8,162 nt of DNA from Treponema sp. Its GTDB lineage: Bacteria > Spirochaetota > Spirochaetia > Treponematales > Treponemataceae. The notes below the pieces were generated by a model. The model saw only the letters and a program-made list of their open reading frames with translations, was not told the DNA's origin and did not search any database. Positions 1-6,839 of the stretch are shown in pieces. Within the stretch, counting starts at the first letter, position 1. Each line of letters opens with the position of its first letter. The position numbers and the translations under genes were made by a program. The DNA lies in assembly GCA_017614655.1 (NCBI GenBank), contig JAGABO010000126.1:1-8162 (forward strand), in the 5' to 3' direction.

Positions 1-105
1 GCGGGAAAGTAGGTGGCTGCCGGCTTTTTTTTATTTAAAGACATACCCGCGCAGCGGGAAAGTAGGCATGGCGCGAAGTGGAGCGCCATGGCCGTTTTTT
101 TTTTT
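1..105 (+). repeat. Two tandem copies of a GC-rich intergenic repeat ending in T-tracts
   Basis: The 13-mer GCGGGAAAGTAGG occurs at 1-13 and again at 54-66, a period of 53 bp. Each copy is followed by a GC-rich stretch and then a run of T (25-32 and 95-105). The second copy is preceded by CCCGC (46-50), which can pair with GCGGG (54-58) across a 3-nt loop; the equivalent part of copy 1 lies outside the window. Copy 1 lacks the long hairpin arms of copy 2, so it looks like a shortened version. The layout suggests a dispersed, terminator-like intergenic element. Whether it recurs elsewhere in the genome cannot be seen here. Confidence 0.6.
65..105 (+). terminator. Rho-independent terminator for an upstream gene
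   Basis: CATGGCGC (67-74) pairs perfectly with GCGCCATG (83-90) around an 8-nt loop. The stem extends by two more G-C pairs (65-66 with 92-93) with one bulged base at 91. An 11-base T run (95-105) follows directly. This is the form of an intrinsic terminator reading left to right, so it would end transcription entering from the left and insulate the operon promoter just downstream. The weaker T-tract at 25-32 may be a second, degenerate terminator. The gene it serves is outside the window. Confidence 0.7.
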
Positions 106-129
106 GTTTAAAAAGTTTCTCTGTTTAGT

Positions 130-157
130 TTGACAAGCCAAAAATATTTGTTAAAAT
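130..157 (+). promoter_or_regulatory. Sigma-70-type promoter of the four-gene operon
   Basis: A perfect -35 box TTGACA (130-135) is followed after 16 bp by TAAAAT (152-157), which matches the -10 consensus at five of six positions. The spacing is slightly short but acceptable. Transcription would start near 163-166, leaving a leader of about 30 nt before the ATG at 194. A TTAAAA direct repeat (151-162) gives a second TAAAAT at 158-163, but its 22-bp spacing to the -35 box makes it a poor alternative. No recognisable Pho box or other operator is visible around it. Confidence 0.65.
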
Positions 158-176
158 TAAAATTACGCGGTTTGTT

Positions 177-197
177 ATGCGGTTTGTTTGGCTATGA
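177..197 (+). other. Possible six-codon leader ORF overlapping the first gene's start
   Basis: ATG at 177 opens a reading frame of six codons (MRFVWL) that stops at TGA 195-197. This stop overlaps the ATG (194-196) of the lipoprotein nuclease gene in an ATGA arrangement typical of translational coupling. It lies in a 12-bp tandem repeat in which GCGGTTTGTT occurs at 167-176 and 179-188. Neither start has a Shine-Dalgarno sequence. With transcription starting near 163-166, ribosomes could load near the 5' end on this mini-ORF and restart at 194. A frame this short can arise by chance, so this is a suggestion only. Confidence 0.3.
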
Positions 198-3157
198 AAA
201 TATTTTTATATATATTAAAATCAGCAATTTTGACTCTGTCGTTATTTTTCCTTCTAAGTGCCTGTAATAAGCTGGATGGAGATAAAACGACCGGACGTTA
301 CTCAATTCAAGGTGTTGTTCTGGATAGGGATAATAAACCTGTTTCGGGAGTTGAAATCTCTGTTGAAGGAATTTCCGGCTGTGCAGTTACAGATGACTCT
401 GGTTTTTACAGTTTAGAAGGACTTGGTAAAAACAGTGCTGCAGTTTATGCCAGAAAAAAAGGTTTTATTTATATTCCCGAGTTCAGTGCACTTAAAGAAG
501 AAGATGCTTATGCTGGAAATGTAATTAATGTTGCTTTAACTTCTGTAAACGGCGTTGTTGAAAATGTAAATTTTATTCAGGCTGATGAATCCGGCATAAA
601 AATTTCTGACATACAGGGAAGTTCACCCGAAAGTCCCCTTAAGGGAATGAATGTACAGGGGGTGACAGGTGTTGTAACAATGGTTTGCCGTCGTGCACCT
701 CATTTTAAGTATGATACAACGGACCTTGACGGAGAAACTGTTCCCCACTGGTTAAGCTGTGACGGATTTTTTATGGAAGCCCTTCCCGGTGACAAGGATC
801 TATCCGGAAATAAATCAAACGGAATTTTTGTAAATACCCATGATCCGGCTTTTGACAGTACGGAAGAAACTCACTGGATACAGGGAATACCGACAGACCT
901 TAAGGCAGGAGATGTAGTTGTCGTTGGAGGTTCTGTTCAGGAAGTGCGTCATCTTGACCGTTTTGACAGTGCAGCAGGCGTTCTTTCGAGGACAGAAATT
1001 AATGTGTCTGACAGCGGTTATGTAATCAGAAAAGAAGATTCTTCCGGAAACTCTGTAACAGCGCCTTACCCGGATGGAGTTCTTCTTACCTATAGCCGTG
1101 ATTTTGCAGAAAGCTGGTGTTCTGGTCATACAGAAGACGGACTTAGGGAAGCCCGTGTCTTAAAGGCAGACATCAACGCTTCTTCTCCAATGAAGGATGC
1201 CATCAGAACTTTAGAATCAGTTGAAAGTATGGTAATCCGCATTGAAAATCCTCTTGTCGTCGGAGCAACTTACTATAACCTTACTACAGTTTTACCTGAC
1301 GGAGGAACCCTGGATGCAGCTTCTGACGGAACTCCCGGTGTAAAGTATCCCCGTACGTTTAACAAAAACTGGCAGGGAGATGTAATCTGGCAGCGTGATG
1401 ATGGAATTCAGGATTTTAATGAAGAAATTATATTCGTAGACTATCAGGCAGTTGACTGGACAACCTTTTATCCTATAACTCAAATCGGAGACTACCTGGT
1501 TGATACAAATTCAAAGAGGATATTCCGCGGCGTTATGGATTATACGGTAGACGGGCTTTACATGGCTCATCCGTTAAATCATACAGAAACATGTTACGTT
1601 CAGTCGTCTTCAAATGCAGACATCAGTTTAACTCCATATTATACGGCGCAGGGAAACAAGTCTGACACGCTTACAAGTGTTACCGGCGAAATTATTTATG
1701 ACCAGGGCTGGAATTTTGATACATCCGATTCCTGGTATACGGCAGCTGCAGGTTCAACAGTGGCAAAATATATGACCGGAAATGGAAATGCTTCTACAAA
1801 ACTTGCTTCAAGGGATATTCAGAGTAATGTTGTTCCCTGGAGAACCGGAGACTGGGCGTTGAATTTTGACAGGGCATCTTCTCTTTTTGTTCCTGCATGG
1901 AAGGAAAACTCAAGCGCTTCCGGCGGTAATACGGATTTAAACAGTCTTACCGTTGCAGCATTCAATATAGAAAACTACGAAGCACAGGGCTCTTCAAACG
2001 ATAAACAGGAAAATGTTGCCCGCGTAATAAAGAACAATCTTCTTTATCCTGATGTTCTCATCGTTGTAGAAATGGGTGATGATAAATCTACAATGATTAA
2101 CTATGACAATCAGAATAATTCCTATGCGGCAGAGCAGGACGGTGTTGTTACTGCCGTAAAGAATTTTTCGGGGATAATTGATGTTATAAAAAACAAAGGC
2201 GGACCTCAGTATGACTTCAGGTGTGTAGATCCGCCGGAGCAGAAGTCAGGTGGAAAACCGGGAGTAAATATCCGCGTCGGAATCATGTACAATACAAAAC
2301 GCGTAAAGGCAATTGACAGGGGACTGGCGAACAACAATTATTTTACGACACACGGATCAGTTGATTCAGAAGGAAACGTTACAAACAGTTATACCGGTGC
2401 ACTTCTTGAAGAAAGATACTGGCCGATTCAGACTTCAAATCATCATTCGCAGGGAAGAATTCTTTCTGAAGCCAATGTTGCCGTTTATAAAGGAGATGAC
2501 GGAAAGCCGCACCTTACGCAGAGTCCGGGCTATGTTCTTTCCAGTTATTTTGACAACGCACGTAAGCCTATCGCCGTCGAATTTGTAATCAATGACAGCG
2601 AAGGAAACCCTACAGACGAAAACTTCTTTGTAATCGGCTGTCACCTGGGTTCAAAGAGGGGGGACTATCCTTTATATGGAAGTGTTCAGCCTCCGCTCCT
2701 TTTGAGTGAAGTTAAGCGCAACGGTCAGGCAAGAACTGTTTACAATTTTGTAAAATCAATTCTTTCTGTTGATTCAGAAGCTCGCGTTATTGCCGGCGGT
2801 GACATGAATGATTTTGCCTATTCAACGCCACAGAGAATTCTTAAAGGAGAACTTGGAGGTCAGATTCTCTGGAGCATTACGGAAGAACTTATGCCTGTTC
2901 AGGAACAGTTCTCGTACACATTCCAGGGAAACCTGCAGGAAATAGATCATCTTTTTGTAACATCATCACTTTTCAGTAAAGTTCAGGATAAGGCCTTGAG
3001 CGGAGACCGGCGCTTTAACTACGAAACGGAAACTGAATGGAAGAACTACTGCTTTATTCCTCACATCAATTCAATGTTTACACGTAACAATCATGTAAAT
3101 CTTTCTGACCACGACCCGGATATCATAAAGATTCCGTCTGTCTTTAACATACAGTAG
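194..3157 (+). CDS. Lipoprotein extracellular nuclease, ExeM/NucH-like, with EEP domain
   Basis: This gene encodes a probable surface or periplasmic lipoprotein that hydrolyses phosphodiester bonds in nucleic acid. Residues are numbered from a TTG at 188; I prefer the ATG at 194 (987 aa), which puts the signal peptide directly at the N terminus. The lipobox L-S-A-C places the lipidated cysteine at 26. Residues about 40-118 resemble a carboxypeptidase-regulatory-like beta-sandwich (GVVLDRDNKPVSGVEI, TDDSGFYSLEGL). Residues 138-290 match the OB-fold region of ExeM/NucH nucleases (ISDIQGS, then GDVVVVGGSV). LESVESMVIRI (342-352) and QIGDYLV (432-438) continue this central part. The EEP catalytic domain spans about 586-989 with the expected motifs: FNIEN (N593), VVEMGDD (E628), CHLGS (H819), GGDMND (D872, N874), IDHLF (D920, H921) and SDHDPD (D974, H975). 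The catalytic set therefore looks intact. It is the first gene of the operon, ending 9 bp before the next gene. DNA versus RNA preference cannot be told from the sequence. Confidence 0.85.
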   Translation: MKIFLYILKSAILTLSLFFLLSACNKLDGDKTTGRYSIQGVVLDRDNKPVSGVEISVEGISGCAVTDDSGFYSLEGLGKNSAAVYARKKGFIYIPEFSALKEEDAYAGNVINVALTSVNGVVENVNFIQADESGIKISDIQGSSPESPLKGMNVQGVTGVVTMVCRRAPHFKYDTTDLDGETVPHWLSCDGFFMEALPGDKDLSGNKSNGIFVNTHDPAFDSTEETHWIQGIPTDLKAGDVVVVGGSVQEVRHLDRFDSAAGVLSRTEINVSDSGYVIRKEDSSGNSVTAPYPDGVLLTYSRDFAESWCSGHTEDGLREARVLKADINASSPMKDAIRTLESVESMVIRIENPLVVGATYYNLTTVLPDGGTLDAASDGTPGVKYPRTFNKNWQGDVIWQRDDGIQDFNEEIIFVDYQAVDWTTFYPITQIGDYLVDTNSKRIFRGVMDYTVDGLYMAHPLNHTETCYVQSSSNADISLTPYYTAQGNKSDTLTSVTGEIIYDQGWNFDTSDSWYTAAAGSTVAKYMTGNGNASTKLASRDIQSNVVPWRTGDWALNFDRASSLFVPAWKENSSASGGNTDLNSLTVAAFNIENYEAQGSSNDKQENVARVIKNNLLYPDVLIVVEMGDDKSTMINYDNQNNSYAAEQDGVVTAVKNFSGIIDVIKNKGGPQYDFRCVDPPEQKSGGKPGVNIRVGIMYNTKRVKAIDRGLANNNYFTTHGSVDSEGNVTNSYTGALLEERYWPIQTSNHHSQGRILSEANVAVYKGDDGKPHLTQSPGYVLSSYFDNARKPIAVEFVINDSEGNPTDENFFVIGCHLGSKRGDYPLYGSVQPPLLLSEVKRNGQARTVYNFVKSILSVDSEARVIAGGDMNDFAYSTPQRILKGELGGQILWSITEELMPVQEQFSYTFQGNLQEIDHLFVTSSLFSKVQDKALSGDRRFNYETETEWKNYCFIPHINSMFTRNNHVNLSDHDPDIIKIPSVFNIQ

Positions 3158-3160
3158 GAG
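3157..3160 (+). promoter_or_regulatory. Ribosome binding site of the second gene
   Basis: GGAG at 3157-3160 begins on the last base of the nuclease stop codon (TAG 3155-3157) and lies 6 nt before the ATG at 3167. This close packing supports co-translation of the two lipoproteins and fixes the start at 3167. Confidence 0.7.
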
Positions 3161-3166
3161 ACACAA

Positions 3167-4921
3167 ATGAAAAAGTTTTTAGTCATACTTTTTAGTTCTG
3201 TTCTCTTTTTAAGTTTTACTTCCTGCTCAGAAGAGGAGCCTTTAGAGGAAACGAGGATAACTTCCTTTGAGTTTAAGAAAACCGTAAACATGCTTCCTGC
3301 TTCCATTAAAGGTGTAATTGATGAAGAATCAAAAATCATAACGGTTTCTCTTGACGGAGAACTCTACGAAAATTCTTCTGCAAGGGCAGCCCTCAAAGCA
3401 TCTGTTGAAGTTACAGGCGGAATGGAAGTTGTTACAAAAGCAGCAGATATGAACTTTTCCCTAAGTCCTGTAATGATTACAGTTGCATCTGCTTCTAAGA
3501 CCGTAAGCTATGCAGTTAAAATTAAAAAGGCTTCTGACAGGGTGTTAAAAAACAGCCTGCTTTTTACGGAATACTATAACGGTTCAACTTACAGCTATAA
3601 GAACGAAAACAATCAGTTTCTGGAAATAAGCAACGTGGATTCACTTGGTACAACGCTTGATCTTTCGGAAGTTTACCTTAACCGCCACGTGTGGTTAGAC
3701 GGTGTGCGCCATGCTGAACTTGATCAGAGTGTTCCTCTTAAGGGAGTTGTTCTTGAATCGGGAAAGAGCCTTGTTCTTTACAGCCAGAGATGTTCATGGT
3801 TTAAAAACAGTTCAACAAATAATTCTGTATTTATGAGCGACAGGGCATTCAACGGAATCATTTCTTTTTCGGGACAGGATGCATTTACCCTTACCTGTGG
3901 TTTAACTGTTCTTGATGCACTGGGACCGGAAAACGGAAATGGTAACGGACTTACCTGGGGAAACTCAAAACAGATGCAGGCCAATGCGCGCGTGTTCTAT
4001 AAGTCCTATGATGAAAGTGAATGGATTATGTCAAAGGCAACCGGAGAAAAAAAAGATGCCGATAAAACTGCCGGATATAAAGATCCTAAAGCAAATGATA
4101 CTGAATACAAAAATACGGAAGGAAATATCATAACTTATTTTGTTTTTGAAAACCTTTCAGAGCCTTCAAAAGTTCAGATTGATCATGCATCTAAAGTTAT
4201 AACGATAAACTTTTATTCAGATAAAATAAGTCTTGTTCAAAAGCCTGTGATAAGTACTTCCGGTGTAAAAATCAGTCTGATGATTAACGGAAAAGATAAG
4301 GGCCGGTTTAAATCAAATGAAACAGCAGTTGATTTTTCGCCGTCAGTAAATGATGATACAGGAAAGCTTTCTCTTTCTGTAAGCCACAGGAAGATGGGCG
4401 GAGAAAGCAGGACCTACAGGATAATTACAAAGATTACGCCTTACCTTATGAACGGCAAAACTGACGGAACTTATGCTCCTGTCAGTGATATTTCACAGAT
4501 AAAATCGGGCGACCTTATTATCTTTTATCTTCCCTCAGAAAGCTATGCCGTGGGTTCAACTGTAACCGGAAATTATCTTGCAGAATTTGAATGCAGCGGT
4601 GTGCCGGAAACTTTCCAGAATGGTATGGCAAGTTTCTGTGTTACTAAGGATGATGACGGAAATTATACGTTTACCTGGAAAAACCGGTTCCTTACAAGCG
4701 GAGAAACGGGTAATGCACTTCTTTTAAAAAATGCACCGGGAGATTATTCATTATGGAAATTCCGTTCTGCAGGGGACGGTCTCTTCTATGTTGACAGCGT
4801 AAATGCAAAATACGGTGCAAGTGCTCAGGGACTTGAATATTATGCTTCAAAGTCTGCGTTCAGTACATATACTGTAAAAGACGATGATGCTTATAAATTT
4901 GAAATATATAGAAAAGAATAA
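3167..4921 (+). CDS. Lamin-tail-domain lipoprotein, probable partner of the nuclease
   Basis: This is a 584-aa exported lipoprotein with a signal peptide ending F-T-S-C (lipidated C20) and an acidic stretch just after it. No catalytic motif is visible. Residues about 30-123 (start ITSFEF) and 321-425 (start IITYFVF) look like two copies of a DUF5018-type beta-sandwich. Between them, residues about 130-290 resemble a lamin-tail domain: LLFTEYYNGS, FLEISN, VLESGKSLVLYS, AFNGIISFSGQDAFTL and VLDALG follow the family order. A Lys/Asp-rich linker (about 290-320) follows. The C terminus (about 434-584; YAPVSDISQIKSGDLIIFY near its start, SAFSTYTV near its end) resembles a beta-rich module that I recall at the ends of secreted nucleases and 5'-nucleotidases in other phyla. 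ExeM/NucH nucleases often carry a lamin-tail domain themselves, and the upstream nuclease lacks one. This protein may therefore bind substrate or dock the nuclease at the surface. Family assignments rest on motif recognition; the role is inferred. Confidence 0.7.
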   Translation: MKKFLVILFSSVLFLSFTSCSEEEPLEETRITSFEFKKTVNMLPASIKGVIDEESKIITVSLDGELYENSSARAALKASVEVTGGMEVVTKAADMNFSLSPVMITVASASKTVSYAVKIKKASDRVLKNSLLFTEYYNGSTYSYKNENNQFLEISNVDSLGTTLDLSEVYLNRHVWLDGVRHAELDQSVPLKGVVLESGKSLVLYSQRCSWFKNSSTNNSVFMSDRAFNGIISFSGQDAFTLTCGLTVLDALGPENGNGNGLTWGNSKQMQANARVFYKSYDESEWIMSKATGEKKDADKTAGYKDPKANDTEYKNTEGNIITYFVFENLSEPSKVQIDHASKVITINFYSDKISLVQKPVISTSGVKISLMINGKDKGRFKSNETAVDFSPSVNDDTGKLSLSVSHRKMGGESRTYRIITKITPYLMNGKTDGTYAPVSDISQIKSGDLIIFYLPSESYAVGSTVTGNYLAEFECSGVPETFQNGMASFCVTKDDDGNYTFTWKNRFLTSGETGNALLLKNAPGDYSLWKFRSAGDGLFYVDSVNAKYGASAQGLEYYASKSAFSTYTVKDDDAYKFEIYRKE

Positions 4922-4927
4922 AACACA

Positions 4928-4932
4928 GAAGG
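4928..4932 (+). promoter_or_regulatory. Weak ribosome binding site deciding the start of the third gene
   Basis: GAAGG lies 11 nt before the ATG at 4944, a long but tolerable spacing. It favours 4944 over the in-frame ATGs at 4884 and 4887. Those lie inside the previous gene and would put 20 polar residues in front of a normal signal peptide. Confidence 0.5.
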
Positions 4933-4943
4933 CGGAACAGAAT

Positions 4944-6809
4944 ATGAAAAAACTTTTATCTGTATTTATTGCGGCAGTTTTTGTATTGCCGGTTTCGGCT
5001 CAGGATACGGGAACGCCCCTTCATCCTGAATTCAGTGCGGAAACTACGTTTTCTTCGGGTTTGTTTAATATCGACAAAAATGAAACCGTTAAGGAAATTC
5101 CGGGACTTTCGAGCGGCTATGATGCAAACATTGATGTTTCGATTAAAGGTTCCTTCGCAAGGGCCGGTGAATGGGCTGTAGAAAAGGAAGACGGAATCGA
5201 AGCAAGAAACGGCATCGGTTACGAAGCAGCTCTTGGAATTGACCTTAGCGTTCTTGAAAATGCAGTCAATGGAACTTCCGATTACAAGGAATCTTCCAAT
5301 ACAAATCATTACTCGCTTATTCAGCCGATGATTGACTGGTATGAATCAAGCTGGAGAAAATATGGACTTCCTTCTCCACGGAATCTAGGTTTTGTAAAAG
5401 GGAAGCCGTGGCCGACGACAAAATACGGCATGTCAGATGACCGCTATCAGTTTATAAAGGGATCAACAGTAGAAAAGGCTTCTGATGTAATCTGGACAAA
5501 TGAAAAGTGGGCAGCGGGAGAAGCTCTTTATGAAGATATTAAATACAAAATTGCTTCTGCAATTGATGCACTTGATGCTTCTTTAATCGGAACCGGTGAA
5601 GTAAATGAATTAGACTATAAGACTTACTCAGATGAACTTAAAAAGAAAAGCGAACTTAAAATGAAGGCAAAGCGCGAATTTGACAAAGTTGCAAAGGGTA
5701 ATGTTTCTTCTTCTGAACTTAAGGATTCTGTTTCTTCTGCCTATATTAAAATTACAAATATTGCAGGCCTTTTTGACACGCGCATAGACTTTTTAGGAAA
5801 ACGTCTTACCGTAGGAAAAAATATTACTTCTTATATTGCAGGTCAGACAGAAAAAGGTTCTGCAGTTGAAGTTTCGCTTAAACACGGCCTTATAAACGGA
5901 CTTTCATTTGGACTTTCAGCAGGCATTGCAGGCGGTAAAAATCAGGAACCGGAAAACTATGATACAACGGCTCTCGATTACTACGAAGGTCTTGACGGAG
6001 AACTTGCTTTTAAAGCCGGTGCCAGATATAACCTTTTTGTGGAACCTTTAAGCACAAACGTTCTTTTTGGTGCAGAAGGTGTTTTAAGCGATGCATTTGT
6101 TGCAGAAAAGAATTTTGCTTTTGATGCCTATGCAAGAATTGAGCGTGCGGGATTTATTTCTTTTGATGCAGGAGTTGAAGGTCTTTTCCTGAATTATAAA
6201 AACCGCGAAGAAGATGATTCAGATTATGAAAGTGCTTTTTCTTTTGCAGCTGATGCATCAGTGAGAATGTTTGGTCTCTGTATTTCTGCAGACGGCCGTT
6301 ACAAGACAAAGTACTTTAGTCATGAAACTTATAACACGACGGAAGACCGCTTTTACGGATACACGGTTGATTCAGATTATTATGTTGCAAACTTAAAGGA
6401 TGCAGCTCTTGCAAAAGTAAAGTGCGAATTTAATCCGAAGTATTTTATTTCTTATGATTTAATTGACATTTTCGGTTCTGCTGAAGTGTTCATGTATGAT
6501 TCAAAAATAAACGGAATCGGAGCAGAAGCCGGAGCAGAAATCGGATTTGAAGACCTCTTTAATATTCCTGTAACGATTTTTGGAAAAGCTCATTATTATA
6601 AGAATTCTGAACTTACAGAATGGGATGATTATAAAAATCTTCCTGAACAGGAGTTTATTGATTTTACACAGATTCGTGCAGGTGTAAAATTTAATCCGGT
6701 AAAGCAGCTTGAACTTTCGTGCGAGTACGTTACTTCACCTTCTTATTCAAGATATAACAGTGAACGGATTTCAAGCCTTACACTTAACGGAAAAGTTAAA
6801 CTTGACTAA
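4944..6809 (+). CDS. Exported protein, probable outer-membrane beta-barrel
   Basis: This is a 621-aa protein that I do not recognise as a named family. It has a classical cleavable signal peptide (MKKLL, hydrophobic core, probable cut V-S-A|Q after residue 19) and no lipobox. From about residue 275 to the end, alternating hydrophobic/polar strands are separated by short turns (for example LSFGLSAGIAGG, ELAFKAGARYNLFV, SFDAGVEGLFLNY, SSLTLNGKVKL), as in a beta-barrel. The N-terminal part (about 25-85) is also strand-like. Between them, about 176-270 is predicted helical and highly charged (ELKKKSELKMKAKREFDKVAK at 231-251), an unusual insert for a barrel. The protein ends in Leu-Asp rather than the usual terminal aromatic, although an aromatic end is not strictly kept in spirochaetes. 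Its place between nuclease and nucleotidase genes suggests a channel for nucleotides or a scaffold for the lipoproteins. That role is inferred from position only. Confidence 0.6.
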   Translation: MKKLLSVFIAAVFVLPVSAQDTGTPLHPEFSAETTFSSGLFNIDKNETVKEIPGLSSGYDANIDVSIKGSFARAGEWAVEKEDGIEARNGIGYEAALGIDLSVLENAVNGTSDYKESSNTNHYSLIQPMIDWYESSWRKYGLPSPRNLGFVKGKPWPTTKYGMSDDRYQFIKGSTVEKASDVIWTNEKWAAGEALYEDIKYKIASAIDALDASLIGTGEVNELDYKTYSDELKKKSELKMKAKREFDKVAKGNVSSSELKDSVSSAYIKITNIAGLFDTRIDFLGKRLTVGKNITSYIAGQTEKGSAVEVSLKHGLINGLSFGLSAGIAGGKNQEPENYDTTALDYYEGLDGELAFKAGARYNLFVEPLSTNVLFGAEGVLSDAFVAEKNFAFDAYARIERAGFISFDAGVEGLFLNYKNREEDDSDYESAFSFAADASVRMFGLCISADGRYKTKYFSHETYNTTEDRFYGYTVDSDYYVANLKDAALAKVKCEFNPKYFISYDLIDIFGSAEVFMYDSKINGIGAEAGAEIGFEDLFNIPVTIFGKAHYYKNSELTEWDDYKNLPEQEFIDFTQIRAGVKFNPVKQLELSCEYVTSPSYSRYNSERISSLTLNGKVKLD

Positions 6810-6826
6810 CAGAAGCGGATACTGAT

Positions 6827-6831
6827 AGGAG
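6827..6831 (+). promoter_or_regulatory. Strong ribosome binding site of the 5'-nucleotidase gene
   Basis: AGGAG lies 8 nt before the ATG at 6840. It is the best Shine-Dalgarno sequence in the window and fixes the start of the fourth gene. The 30-bp gap before it contains no terminator or promoter that I can see. Confidence 0.75.
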
Positions 6832-6839
6832 AATTGAAC

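Noticed and set aside
107..165. Possible Pho box upstream of the operon
   Set aside because: Phosphate regulation would fit the enzymes, but no pair of CTGTCAT-like repeats is visible. Only the promoter boxes and AT-rich repeats are seen.
188..196. TTG at 188 as the start of the first gene
   Set aside because: It has no ribosome binding site and only adds two residues (M-A) before the ATG at 194, which directly opens a standard lipoprotein signal peptide.
2313..2588. Open frame of 91 codons on the + strand inside the nuclease
   Set aside because: It is out of frame with the EEP domain, whose motifs run unbroken through this stretch, so it is a shadow.
4884..4943. Longer start for the third gene at ATG 4884
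   Set aside because: It overlaps the end of the previous gene, adds 20 polar residues ahead of an ordinary signal peptide, and has no ribosome binding site; ATG 4944 fits better.
4956..5309. Antisense 117-aa open frame
   Set aside because: It lies wholly opposite the signal peptide and N terminus of the exported barrel-like protein and has no ribosome binding site, promoter or recognisable domain. The same applies to the other short antisense frames, such as 815-1129 and 7889-8143.
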